Shown: positions 24,989-33,778 of the stretch, piece after piece
Numbering within the stretch: the stretch's first letter is position 1
Layout of the letters: each line of letters opens with the position of its first letter
NCBI RefSeq assembly: GCF_017873605.1
Contig: NZ_JAGGKI010000009.1
Location: forward strand, 202,110-266,109
Source of the DNA: Paenibacillus lactis
GTDB taxonomy: Bacteria; Bacillota; Bacilli; Paenibacillales; Paenibacillaceae
Direction of reading: 5' to 3'
Length of the DNA stretch: 64,000 nt
Translations under genes and position numbers: made by a program
Notes under the pieces: generated by a model
What the model was told of the DNA's origin: nothing
Seen by the model: only the letters and a program-made list of their open reading frames with translations
The model's database searches: none

Positions 24989-25777
24989 TCAATCGTTTTG
25001 CATCAGCAAATCCCGATCTTTATCAAGCGCGCCCCGTAGTCTCATTATCGCCTTGGAGTGAAGCTGTGAAATACGCGATGGTGATAACGACATCACTTCA
25101 GCGATTTCACTAAGTGATAAGTCCTCATAATATAATAATGAAACGACGGTTCTTTCCTTTGGGGTTAATTTACTGATCCCTTTCTTCAGCGCTTCCCGCA
25201 GGTAAAATTCATGCACCTTATGATCCGGATTTTTTGCTTTCTCGTCAACCAGAACCGACATGCGTGTCTCCGACTCCTCCTCGCGAATCGGATCCTCCAG
25301 CGATGTCAGCGTCATCACCGCCACCTCCTGCAGCATGTGCCGAAATTCCTTCTCGGACACCTCCAGGTAGCTGCTCATCTCCGAATCGCTAACGCTGCGC
25401 AAATACTTTTGTTCAAGTTGCTGGTACGCAGTTTCGATCTTCTTCGCCTTCTCTCGGACGGAACGAGGCACCCAATCCCCCTGGCGAAGCGAATCAAGGA
25501 TTGCGCCCCGAACCCGCCAGGAGGCATAGGTTTCGAACTGCAGACCGCGCTTGTAGTCGAATTTCTCGATGGCATCGATCAGCCCCATAACGCCGTTGCT
25601 GGCGAGATCTCCCTTCGAGACGTTCTTGGGAAGGCCGATGGCCAAGCGGCTTGAAACATAGTCAACGATGTGCAAATGATTTTCGATTAATTTCTTTTTC
25701 GCTTCCGGGTCCCCATCTTCCTTCCATGCACTCCATAAATCCGCATGATTCAGCATTGTAGCCTTACGTTCGTCCAA
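24989..25777 (-). CDS. sigD: Flagellar sigma factor SigD/FliA
   Basis: Sigma-28 family factor for late flagellar, chemotaxis and autolysin genes. 262 residues. Region 2 is around VSSRLAIGLPKNVSKGDLAS and GVMGLIDAIEKFDYKRG, with YASWRVRGAILDSLR. Region 3 follows, and region 4 near 205-247 has KLTPKERTVVSLLYYEDLSL and the helix-turn-helix LSEIAEVMSLSPSRISQLHS. The start is TTG after GGAGGGTGAAGGCAA. Confidence 0.97.
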   Translation of the reverse strand: MDERKATMLNHADLWSAWKEDGDPEAKKKLIENHLHIVDYVSSRLAIGLPKNVSKGDLASNGVMGLIDAIEKFDYKRGLQFETYASWRVRGAILDSLRQGDWVPRSVREKAKKIETAYQQLEQKYLRSVSDSEMSSYLEVSEKEFRHMLQEVAVMTLTSLEDPIREEESETRMSVLVDEKAKNPDHKVHEFYLREALKKGISKLTPKERTVVSLLYYEDLSLSEIAEVMSLSPSRISQLHSKAIMRLRGALDKDRDLLMQND

Positions 25778-25792
25778 TTGCCTTCACCCTCC

Positions 25793-26212
25793 TTATTTTT
25801 CCGCAAGGTGACGAACGGCCTTGGCCAGTTCCTCGGGATCTTTAGTTGAGACCAGCTTGGGCGGGTTGAGCGGAACGAATCCGCCCTTGCCTTTGCTGCC
25901 GTTTTCGGAGTGGATCATATCCATCAGCTCCTCATCTTCGTCCGGCGTAGCCAGATCAAGGACGGCCCCTCGTTCATCCTCTTGAGCCGTTCCGGTATCG
26001 GCGCTCTTCCCTGCCTTCGGGCTGTTTCCGTTTCGGCCGGCGATGATGTCCAGCAGCCCTTTCAATAAGAATGCCAGCACAAACCAGATCACGAAGGCGA
26101 GGAACGCCCGGGCCATACTGGTTGTCCATAGATTGTTGCGTATGGAAAAAATAAAAGTGAAAATAAATCCGGCAATTCCCGATAGGATATAAAAACGCAG
26201 TTTTTCCATCAT
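25793..26212 (-). CDS. Two-helix membrane protein between cheD and sigD, function unknown
   Basis: About 139 residues. Two hydrophobic helices at roughly 6-24 and 34-58 with RNNLW between them, then a cytoplasmic-looking acidic tail (ATPDEDEELMDMIHSENG) and a short basic end (KDPEELAKAVRHLAEK). Not recognised. ATG at 26210-26212 has AAGGA about ten bases upstream. The longer reading overlaps cheD and is rejected. It lies between cheD (2-bp gap) and sigD, so it is very probably co-translated with them. Confidence 0.75.
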   Translation of the reverse strand: MMEKLRFYILSGIAGFIFTFIFSIRNNLWTTSMARAFLAFVIWFVLAFLLKGLLDIIAGRNGNSPKAGKSADTGTAQEDERGAVLDLATPDEDEELMDMIHSENGSKGKGGFVPLNPPKLVSTKDPEELAKAVRHLAEK

Positions 26213-26214
26213 CT

Positions 26215-26712
26215 CTACAGTTCCTTTATGCCCTTTTGTACACTTCGCACGGTAAATTTCCCCGTCGAACAGTCCAGTTCCACGGTTCTTCCGTAATTTT
26301 CTCCAGTATCCTCCGCAATGAGGGCAATGCCCATCTGCTGGAGTCCCTCTTTGCACGATTCGACATTCCGAGGGCCGATCCGCATGGTATCGCCGGCTCC
26401 GGCAAAGGAGAACATTTGCGCGCCGCCGGCCATTTTTGCAACCAACCTGGCTTGAACGGCGCCCAGTCCCTTCATTTTGTTCAGAAGGACCGGAAGGGCC
26501 GTGTCCGCATACTTCGCCAGATTCAGCTGCCCCTCCCTGGCAATCGAGGAGGACGGAAGCATGATATGGGCCAGCCCCCCGATCTTCGCAACCGGATCAT
26601 ACAAGGTCAGTCCGACGCAGGAGCCAAGCCCGGTCGTGCGCAATATGCCGTTTGGACCTGCGACGTTCAGATCCGCCATGGCCACCTTCACGATGCTTTG
26701 CTCATCAATCAT
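26215..26712 (-). CDS. cheD: Chemoreceptor glutamine deamidase CheD
   Basis: Deamidates receptor glutamines and binds CheC. 165 residues. The catalytic cysteine is in TTGLGSCVGLTLYD (26-39), and the histidine is in GGLAHIMLPSS. Later GAGDTMRIGPRNVE and AEDTGENYGRTVELD match the family. Its ATG overlaps the cheC 3' end by 8 bp, fitting the known CheC-CheD partnership. Confidence 0.96.
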   Translation of the reverse strand: MIDEQSIVKVAMADLNVAGPNGILRTTGLGSCVGLTLYDPVAKIGGLAHIMLPSSSIAREGQLNLAKYADTALPVLLNKMKGLGAVQARLVAKMAGGAQMFSFAGAGDTMRIGPRNVESCKEGLQQMGIALIAEDTGENYGRTVELDCSTGKFTVRSVQKGIKEL

Positions 26713-27331
26713 GCTCTAAAGGCACTCCCAAGGCTTCGAATATTTGCGCGAACGAAGGTGGATCGGGTATGAGAAAAAACTGGCCTTCCACTTCATTCTG
26801 TCCCTCTAGAAACGTCGTGTTGATCAAGAGCGCATCGTCTCCCATTTCTCCGAATTGAAGGAGTCCGTAGCTTAATATGGCGCCCGCCATGTCCATGGCC
26901 AGTCCCGGAACGGTCGGCGTCATGGATAAATTGGTAAAATCCGCAAGCGAGGAAAGATAGGAACCGGCCAGGATGTTGCCGATTTCGCACAATGCCGACA
27001 GCTCCATCTCGGAGAATTGTTCGTCCTCCGACACTTCGATGCCCGCCAGGTTCTGGAGCAGATTTTTTCCCGCTTCAGGGCTCATGATAAAGAACAGATT
27101 GCCCGGTGCGCTGCCTTCCACCCGCAGGAAGACGGCCAGCACCACTTGCTCGCTGCCGCCCACGCTTTCCGCGATTTCTTTAAAAGGAAGCAGCTGCACT
27201 TTCGGTACGGCCATATCGATGGGCTTGTCCAGCAAGCGGGACAATGCCGTTGCAGCATTCCCCGCACCGATGTTCCCCACTTCCTTCAGCACATCCATCT
27301 TGACTTCCCTGCCATACTTAAACAGCTCCAC
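26705..27331 (-). CDS. cheC: CheY-P phosphatase CheC
   Basis: Dephosphorylates CheY-P; activity rises on binding CheD. 208 residues with the two pseudo-repeated active-site helices: LKEVGNIGAGNAATAL (15-30) and LCEIGNILAGSYLSSL near 115-130, each with the Glu and Asn pair. The start is GTG, seven bases after GAGG. Confidence 0.95.
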   Translation of the reverse strand: MELFKYGREVKMDVLKEVGNIGAGNAATALSRLLDKPIDMAVPKVQLLPFKEIAESVGGSEQVVLAVFLRVEGSAPGNLFFIMSPEAGKNLLQNLAGIEVSEDEQFSEMELSALCEIGNILAGSYLSSLADFTNLSMTPTVPGLAMDMAGAILSYGLLQFGEMGDDALLINTTFLEGQNEVEGQFFLIPDPPSFAQIFEALGVPLEHD

Positions 27332-27333
27332 GA

Positions 27334-27795
27334 TTAATCCTCAAGGCCTTCAAGCTGAATAATTTCGCTCTTGTTCAGCACTTCGGACAGATTCAGCATG
27401 ACCAGAAGGCGCTCCTCTCCTACCCGCGCGACGCCGCGAAGATATTTCGCTTTAATCCCGCCGACAACTTCTGGCGGTGAATCGATGTCGTCGGTATTAA
27501 GGTCGATGACGTCGCTGGCGGAATCGACGATAAAGCCGACCTGCATATCGCTGACCGCAACGATGATGATCCGGGTTTGATCGGTCGGCTCCACCTCAGC
27601 CAATCCGAAGCGCCCCCGCAGATCAATAACCGGGATGACTACGCCGCGAAGGTTGATCACACCTTTTACAAAAGCGTAGGTTTTCGGTACGCGCGTAATC
27701 GGCATCATCCGTTCAATCGTTTGAACCTTATCCACCTCAATGCCGTATTCCTCAGTGCCGAGCTTAAAGACGATAACCTTGATTTCTTCTCCCAT
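27334..27795 (-). CDS. cheW: Chemotaxis coupling protein CheW
   Basis: Links receptors to CheA. 153 residues, a single CheW domain: VIVFKLGTEEYGIEVDKVQT, VKGVINLRGVVIPVIDLRGR (44-63), and IKAKYLRGVARVGEERL. ATG follows GGAGGATTCAGTC. Ends 2 bp before cheC. Confidence 0.97.
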   Translation of the reverse strand: MGEEIKVIVFKLGTEEYGIEVDKVQTIERMMPITRVPKTYAFVKGVINLRGVVIPVIDLRGRFGLAEVEPTDQTRIIIVAVSDMQVGFIVDSASDVIDLNTDDIDSPPEVVGGIKAKYLRGVARVGEERLLVMLNLSEVLNKSEIIQLEGLED

Positions 27796-27849
27796 GACTG
27801 AATCCTCCTTTAAATTATGTGGCCTGCCGCTATACGAATGAAACTTGTT

Positions 27850-29931
27850 TTACTTAATGAACGCATTCGCATCGATAATAAGAGCAACTTGTCCGTCGCC
27901 GAGGATCGTTGCCCCGGAAATTCCTTGAATCGCCGGCAAGTATTTGCCCAGATTTTTAATAACGATTTCGCTTTGGCCGATAAAATCATCGATCGCGAGC
28001 GCGGCTAGACGATCGCCTTTTCGAATCACGACAATTTCGGTTTCTTCTTCCTGCTCATCATCGAAATCCGGCACCTCGAACACCTTGCTGAGCGAAATAA
28101 TCGGTATCATCGAATCGCGGAAGTGAACCATGCGGCTGCCGTGCACATTTTTGACGTGGCCGCGTTTGATGACAGCCGTTTCCACGATGGATGACAGCGG
28201 GATCGCATATTTCTCGGAGCCCATCTTGATCAGCATGGCTGCGATGATCGACAATGTCAGCGGAAGCTGTACAGAGAAGTTGGTTCCTTTCCCAGGGGTC
28301 GAATAGATGGTCACGTTGCCGCCAAGCGAAACGATCTTGGATTTGACGACGTCAAGCCCTACTCCGCGGCCCGATACGTCGGATATTTTCTCCGCCGTGC
28401 TGAATCCCGGAGCAAAGAGCAGCTGATGCACTTCTTCATCCGACATCGACTCCGCTTCGGACTCGGTAACCACACCCTTCTTGAGCGCATTCTGCAAGAT
28501 CTTCTCACGGTAAATGCCCCGGCCGTCATCCTCAATCTCAATGAATACGTTGTTGCCGCTGTGGAAGGCCCGCAGATGGACCGTTCCGGTTTCCGGCTTG
28601 CCGGCGGCTATCCGGTCCGCGACAGGCTCGATGCCATGGTCAGCCGAGTTGCGCAGCAGGTGGACCAGCGGATCGCCGATTTCGTCGATAACGGTCCGAT
28701 CCAGCTCCGTATCGGCCCCGGTGATAATGAGATCGATTTTTTTATCCAGTGTTTTCGCAAGGTCCCGGACCATCCGCGGAAAGCGGTTGAAAACTGTATC
28801 CACGGGAACCATGCGCAGCTTCAGCACGATATTTTGAAGATCGCTGCTGACCCGGCTCATATGCTCGACAGTATCGGTAAGCTCCTGGTTCTGGGCCTCG
28901 CTCGCCAATTGCTCAAGCCGTACCCGGTCAATAAGCAGCTCGCTGAACAGGTTCATCAGGACGTCCAGCCGTTCAATGTCCACGCGGATCGTTCGGGACG
29001 GGTTCGCCCCGCCGCTTCGGGCCGGAGCCTTCGCTTCCTTGGCGGCTGCAGGGGTGCTCTTCGACTCGGGTGCCGAAGGTGCCGAAGCTGCCGCAGCAGG
29101 CTGCTGCGCTTCCGGCTTGACGGTTTCGAGTGCTGCCGCAGCTTGTTGTACCATTTGCTGGAGCGTTTCATGATCCAGTGAGACAACCTGGGCTGTCTCG
29201 ATTTCAGAAACGCCGAGGATTTGGCTCTCAATGTCCGCGGCTTCCCGCTGTGTTATGTAGTACAACGAAAATACGCGATCGAATTCACCTTGCTCAATGT
29301 CTTGAACGTCCGGATGCGTCTTTACGATTTCTCCGGATCTTTCCAGCGCCTCGAATACCATGTAGGCCCGAACCGCTTTAAGCTGGCAATCCTCGCGCAG
29401 GGTCACTTGTATATAGAGAACCTTATGGCCTTCCGAAATGGATTGTTCAAGCACCGAATACTGAAACTCGTCCAGCGTGATTCCGGGTTGGGAAGCCGAT
29501 CCTTGATCAGCGCCTTGACCCTCTCCGGTTTGCGCTTGTTGCGCCGGGTTCTCTCCCCGGACGATGGACTGAAGAGCGGCCACAATCGAAGACACATCCG
29601 ATTTGCCGTCACCTCCGGACGTAATATCCTGCACCATCGATTCAAGCGCGTCCAAGCTTTTGAAGAGCGTGTCGAAGATATAATCCTGCATCGTCAGCTT
29701 TTCATTCCGAACGAGGTCCAGCACATTTTCCATCTGGTGCGTTAACGAGGCGAGATCTTCGAAGCCCATCGTTGCGGCCATGCCTTTTAACGTGTGCGCC
29801 GACCGGAAAATCACTTGCACGATTCCCAAGTCGTCCGGATTGTTTTCTAATTGCAGCATGTTTTCATTTAATGATTGCAGATGATCATTTGACTCATCAA
29901 TAAACATTGTCAAATATTGATTCATGTCCAT
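27850..29931 (-). CDS. cheA: Chemotaxis histidine kinase CheA
   Basis: 693 residues. P1 HPt domain with phosphorylated His46 in SAHTLKGMAATM; P2 CheY-binding region about 150-260; an Ala/Pro-rich linker about 270-315. P3 dimerisation helices follow, then the P4 kinase (N box HLLRNSADHGIE, G1 DDGRGIY, G2 SGRGVGLDVV). A P5 CheW-like domain comes after about 550. ATG follows AGGAGGTGTCTCTCA. Confidence 0.98.
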   Translation of the reverse strand: MDMNQYLTMFIDESNDHLQSLNENMLQLENNPDDLGIVQVIFRSAHTLKGMAATMGFEDLASLTHQMENVLDLVRNEKLTMQDYIFDTLFKSLDALESMVQDITSGGDGKSDVSSIVAALQSIVRGENPAQQAQTGEGQGADQGSASQPGITLDEFQYSVLEQSISEGHKVLYIQVTLREDCQLKAVRAYMVFEALERSGEIVKTHPDVQDIEQGEFDRVFSLYYITQREAADIESQILGVSEIETAQVVSLDHETLQQMVQQAAAALETVKPEAQQPAAAASAPSAPESKSTPAAAKEAKAPARSGGANPSRTIRVDIERLDVLMNLFSELLIDRVRLEQLASEAQNQELTDTVEHMSRVSSDLQNIVLKLRMVPVDTVFNRFPRMVRDLAKTLDKKIDLIITGADTELDRTVIDEIGDPLVHLLRNSADHGIEPVADRIAAGKPETGTVHLRAFHSGNNVFIEIEDDGRGIYREKILQNALKKGVVTESEAESMSDEEVHQLLFAPGFSTAEKISDVSGRGVGLDVVKSKIVSLGGNVTIYSTPGKGTNFSVQLPLTLSIIAAMLIKMGSEKYAIPLSSIVETAVIKRGHVKNVHGSRMVHFRDSMIPIISLSKVFEVPDFDDEQEEETEIVVIRKGDRLAALAIDDFIGQSEIVIKNLGKYLPAIQGISGATILGDGQVALIIDANAFIK

Positions 29932-29953
29932 TGAGAGACACCTCCTCCTGAGT

Positions 29954-31294
29954 TCACTTTCTGTTATTTACAGCTTGAACCACTTTGGGTGCAAGTTCCT
30001 GCAGAGGCAACACATCATTGACGCATCCGAGTTCGACAGCCGAGCGAGGCATTCCGTATACAACACAGGTTTCCTCGCTCTCCGCAAAGGTGGATTTAAC
30101 GCCCGAATCGTAAAGCTTCTTCATCATTCTCGCTCCATCGCTTCCCATGCCGGTCATCAGCACCGCATGACGCGTAAGCTCCGTCAGCGGGAGCAGCGAC
30201 TCGAACAGCGTATCGACAGATGGGCGATGGCCGTTGCGCGGCTCATCCATGCTTGTAGCAATCACATATCCATTCTTCTCCGTGCGTCTTACCCGGATAT
30301 GGCTTCCCCCTGGAGCGATATAAGCTTTCCCCGGCTCCAAAGGCATTCCGTCGGCTGCTTCCAGCACCTCCAGCCTGCTAAATGAATTCAGGCGCTGTGC
30401 AAGAGATTTCGTAAACTTGGGCGGCATATGCTGCACGATAACGATCGGAGCATGAAAGCCGCTTGGAATCCCCTCCAGAAAAGCCTTCAGCGCCCGAGGC
30501 CCCCCAGTGGAGCAGCCCACCGCTACGAGATCCGTAATCGCCGCCAAGGATGACGGACCGTTGTCTGTAGGCCGGCTGTCAGCTCCGGCTGAAGACGGCT
30601 TTGGGGACTCCGGCTTCCTTCTTTTCTCCGGAGCGGCGGGCTTCCGGCGTAAAGGATCCGTGCCCGGAAGCACTTCCCGAATCCTCCGTTTCTCCTCGCC
30701 GACCGAAGGCGGTTCCTGACGTGCAAGGACCTCAGCAGCATTTGCCCGAATATGACCGGCCTGAGGCAGTTCCTTCGCACTCGGCTTCTTATCCGCCAGC
30801 TTGCCGAGAGGCTTGGAAGCTCGGGAAGAGGAGGTTTGACGCTGTGCAGCTTGCCGCGCCCTCTCTTCCTCCTCCCACAAGGCTCTGCGCTGCTTGGCCT
30901 GCATCGCCGCATGCAGCTGCTTCATCAGCTCTTGCCCGACCTGCTCGATCCCGAGCGCATTCGTAATGGAAGGCTTTCGTATAAAATCAAATGCGCCGGC
31001 CTCTAGGGCCAGAATCGTTTCCTTCATCCCCTCTTCATTCAAGCCGGACAGCATGATCACCGGACGAGGCCCTAACTCCATAATAAATTTCAGAGCGTCC
31101 AATCCGTTCATCTCCGGCATTTCCACGTCCAGGGTAACCGCATCCGGGTTCAATTCCTTCACTTTCCGGATGGCCTCTTGCCCGTTCTCAGCCGTTCCGA
31201 CCACTTGAAAAAGTGCGTCTCGCTCGATGAAATCCGAGAATATTTTCCTCATAAATGCGGAATCGTCCACAACAAGCACACGAAAGGGCTCCAC
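29954..31294 (-). CDS. cheB: Receptor methylesterase/deamidase CheB
   Basis: 446 residues, longer than typical CheB (about 350). The receiver domain has Asp56 in AVTLDVEMPEMNG. An unusually long linker, about 140-250, is rich in R, K, P, E and S. The catalytic domain has AVGCSTGGPRAL (Ser), IVIVQHMPPKFT (His) and MTGMGSDGARMM (Asp). The start is GTG after GAGGTGG. A 160-bp gap separates it from flhG upstream; no clear promoter was found there. Confidence 0.96.
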   Translation of the reverse strand: MEPFRVLVVDDSAFMRKIFSDFIERDALFQVVGTAENGQEAIRKVKELNPDAVTLDVEMPEMNGLDALKFIMELGPRPVIMLSGLNEEGMKETILALEAGAFDFIRKPSITNALGIEQVGQELMKQLHAAMQAKQRRALWEEEERARQAAQRQTSSSRASKPLGKLADKKPSAKELPQAGHIRANAAEVLARQEPPSVGEEKRRIREVLPGTDPLRRKPAAPEKRRKPESPKPSSAGADSRPTDNGPSSLAAITDLVAVGCSTGGPRALKAFLEGIPSGFHAPIVIVQHMPPKFTKSLAQRLNSFSRLEVLEAADGMPLEPGKAYIAPGGSHIRVRRTEKNGYVIATSMDEPRNGHRPSVDTLFESLLPLTELTRHAVLMTGMGSDGARMMKKLYDSGVKSTFAESEETCVVYGMPRSAVELGCVNDVLPLQELAPKVVQAVNNRK

Positions 31295-31454
31295 TATCAG
31301 TCCACCTCAGTTTCCAATTATCCAAGTAAGGATGATGCAAAAATCCAAAGAGCGACTATCAGTCAGCAATATATAGAGCGAAACGGTTGAATTCGTCTTT
31401 ATATTGTACTCGGGAGCGGCTTGAATCAAATTTTGCAAAATCCTGAAGTAAGAA

Positions 31455-32351
31455 TCACTTTGTCCGTTTGAGCAGGCGATGCATAAATCCCTTGATTCCT
31501 TTCGGGGCATCCGGCTCTGCAGGGACAGGAGATGCCATGCTGCGAAGAGCGATCCGTCTGACGTCGCTTGCAGCATCGCACTTCGGGAACGCTACCGTGA
31601 ATGGAACCTGCCGCTTGACCGCCTGCCCGACATGCGGATCATCCGCGATCGAGCCCAGCAGCTGCATGTCCAAATCCAGAAAGCGGCGGGCCGTTAACAT
31701 GATTTTATCCGCTGCTTCACGAGCCTCCCGTTCATCGCCGGCCCGATTGACGATCAGGCTGAGCGGGACTCTAGACCCGGTCCCATGCACGACTTTGATG
31801 AGAGCGTACGCATCCGTGATGGAAGTCGGCTCGGGCGTCGTTACGACGTAACAATGATCGGCCGAGGTAATGAACCGCATGTTTTCTTTTGACAAGCCTG
31901 CGCCTGTATCAAAAATGATGTAATCCATGTCGGACGATATGCGCTCAAGCTGATCGAGAAAATAATTCATGTCCGAATCGGAGAGAGAAAACAGGTCGGC
32001 AAGTCCGGATCCCCCCGCAATAAAGGCAAGCTGCTCGGGCCCATACTGGATCACGTCCTCCATGCTCTTCTCCCGCCGCAGCAAATGATAAAGGCTGTAA
32101 CGGGACGACACGCCCATTAGCACATCGATATTGGCCATTCCGATATCGGCGTCAAACACCAGCACTTTTTTGCCCATCGATTGCAGCGCAAGCGCAAAGT
32201 TCAGCGAGAAATTGGATTTCCCGACACCGCCCTTGCCGCTCGTGACCGTTATGATCTTGGCGCTTCCGGCTGAGGTCTTAGGAGACATTCCCACGTTCTC
32301 GCTCCGCTGCGCAGATACGAGCTGTCTGAGTGAATGGGCTTGATCCGTCAT
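31455..32351 (-). CDS. flhG: MinD-like ATPase FlhG (YlxH/FleN), flagellar number control
   Basis: About 298 residues. Deviant Walker A TSGKGGVGKSNFSLNFALAL near 36-55, switch region FDADIGMANIDVLMG, and IIFDTGAGLS. A leading helix with QAHSLRQLVSAQ near 4-15 resembles the part that activates FlhF GTPase. The ATG overlaps the flhF stop as ATGA; the longer start is rejected. Confidence 0.95.
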   Translation of the reverse strand: MTDQAHSLRQLVSAQRSENVGMSPKTSAGSAKIITVTSGKGGVGKSNFSLNFALALQSMGKKVLVFDADIGMANIDVLMGVSSRYSLYHLLRREKSMEDVIQYGPEQLAFIAGGSGLADLFSLSDSDMNYFLDQLERISSDMDYIIFDTGAGLSKENMRFITSADHCYVVTTPEPTSITDAYALIKVVHGTGSRVPLSLIVNRAGDEREAREAADKIMLTARRFLDLDMQLLGSIADDPHVGQAVKRQVPFTVAFPKCDAASDVRRIALRSMASPVPAEPDAPKGIKGFMHRLLKRTK

Positions 32352-33778
32352 GACCGCGTATCTCCCAGCAGCAAATCGCACAGCTGCTCGCTATTGGCCA
32401 AAAGCAGGTCGTCCGGTACATTTTGACCATTGGTCATGTAAGACAAGCGCAGGTTGTGCGCATGGAGCAGATTGAAGATCGGACCGAAGCTTCCGGTCTC
32501 ATCCATCTTGGTGAATATGACTTTATCGAGTGCATATTTGCTGAAATGATCCGCGATTTCAATCATATCCCCGCTCTTGGACGTAAGGCTGAGAACAAGG
32601 TAGGTTTCGCTGTGCTCCGAATGGGAAAAGAGGCTTTGCAATTCGGAGACGAGCAGCTCGTTCCGATAATTCCGGCCGGCTGTATCCATTAAGATCAGAT
32701 CACAGTCTTGAAGCGTTTGAAGCGCCCGCTGCATATCCCCTGGCGACTGGACCACCTCCATAGGGACATTCAAAATCGAGGCATAAGTCCGAAGCTGCTC
32801 TACCGCCGATATCCGGTACGTATCCGAGGTTATAAAGCCCACCTTGCGGTGATATCTGAACAGCTGCTCTGCAGCGATTTTGGCGATCGTTGTCGTCTTG
32901 CCGACACCCGTCGGCCCGGCGATGTATACGATCCGCGTGTCAGGTTGAATGCCCCCGCCGATGCGCTCATCAATAAAAGCCTTCGCCTGCTCGCGCATAA
33001 TCGCCTGCAGCTGCTCGCTTCCAAGCTGCATCCCGCTCTCCCGCAGCGCTTCTTCAGCAACCTCAAGCCACTGCTCGCTGAGCCTCGCGGAAACGTCCTG
33101 TCTAAGCAGGCGATCCCTTATCGATTCCAGCGGCTCCGGCAGCTGTCTGGCTTCAAGATTGTGCCTGGACAGCTTGGCGATCCATTCCTTCATTTCCTTC
33201 AGTTCCTCGAGCACTCGCTGCTCTGATTCACTGATGCCCAGCCGGGAGCTCAAGGGCTCAACCGGAGGATCGTGCAATTTGCCTTGCGCTGCAGCTGCTG
33301 CCTTCGGGCTCGGGTAAGCGGCTTCGGCCGAAGCCGTTCCCGTCTGTATCGGTGGCGGGCTGTCCTCCCGGACCTCCTGCGCCTCCCCGGCTGCTGCGGC
33401 TTGGCTCATAATCTCGGCAAAGCGGACATAATCCGCTTCTTGTGCACCATCCTTCGGCTTCACCGCTTCCTGGACAGGAGCCTTTGACAAATCGGCTGCC
33501 GTCGGATTCGCGATTTCCGCTGCTCGCTGGTATGCCTTCGGTACGGCTGCCTTCGGCACTGCCGCAGGCGGCTTCGGCTTGGCTTTGACGGAGGATTTCG
33601 ATTTCTCCTCCTGCTCAACCGCGGCGATAACCTCGATCTTCTTTCGGGAGAACATCCCTAGAAAGCCGCCTACCTTAATATCCTTCGTGCTCAATATGAC
33701 CGCATCCGTACCCAAATCCGATCGGATCTGCGCCATCGCTTCCGGCATCGTGTCGACGATATACCTTTTTACTCTCAT
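32348..33778 (-). CDS. flhF: SRP-type GTPase FlhF, flagellar placement
   Basis: 476 residues. N-terminal region MRVKRYIVDTMPEAMAQIR, then a low-complexity A/P/K/Q-rich segment at about 55-165. The N domain follows, then the G domain with YIAGPTGVGKTTTIAKIAAE near 290-309, LILMDTAGRNYRN, and IFTKMDETGSFG. ATG overlaps the flhA stop as ATGA. Confidence 0.96.
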   Translation of the reverse strand: MRVKRYIVDTMPEAMAQIRSDLGTDAVILSTKDIKVGGFLGMFSRKKIEVIAAVEQEEKSKSSVKAKPKPPAAVPKAAVPKAYQRAAEIANPTAADLSKAPVQEAVKPKDGAQEADYVRFAEIMSQAAAAGEAQEVREDSPPPIQTGTASAEAAYPSPKAAAAAQGKLHDPPVEPLSSRLGISESEQRVLEELKEMKEWIAKLSRHNLEARQLPEPLESIRDRLLRQDVSARLSEQWLEVAEEALRESGMQLGSEQLQAIMREQAKAFIDERIGGGIQPDTRIVYIAGPTGVGKTTTIAKIAAEQLFRYHRKVGFITSDTYRISAVEQLRTYASILNVPMEVVQSPGDMQRALQTLQDCDLILMDTAGRNYRNELLVSELQSLFSHSEHSETYLVLSLTSKSGDMIEIADHFSKYALDKVIFTKMDETGSFGPIFNLLHAHNLRLSYMTNGQNVPDDLLLANSEQLCDLLLGDTRS

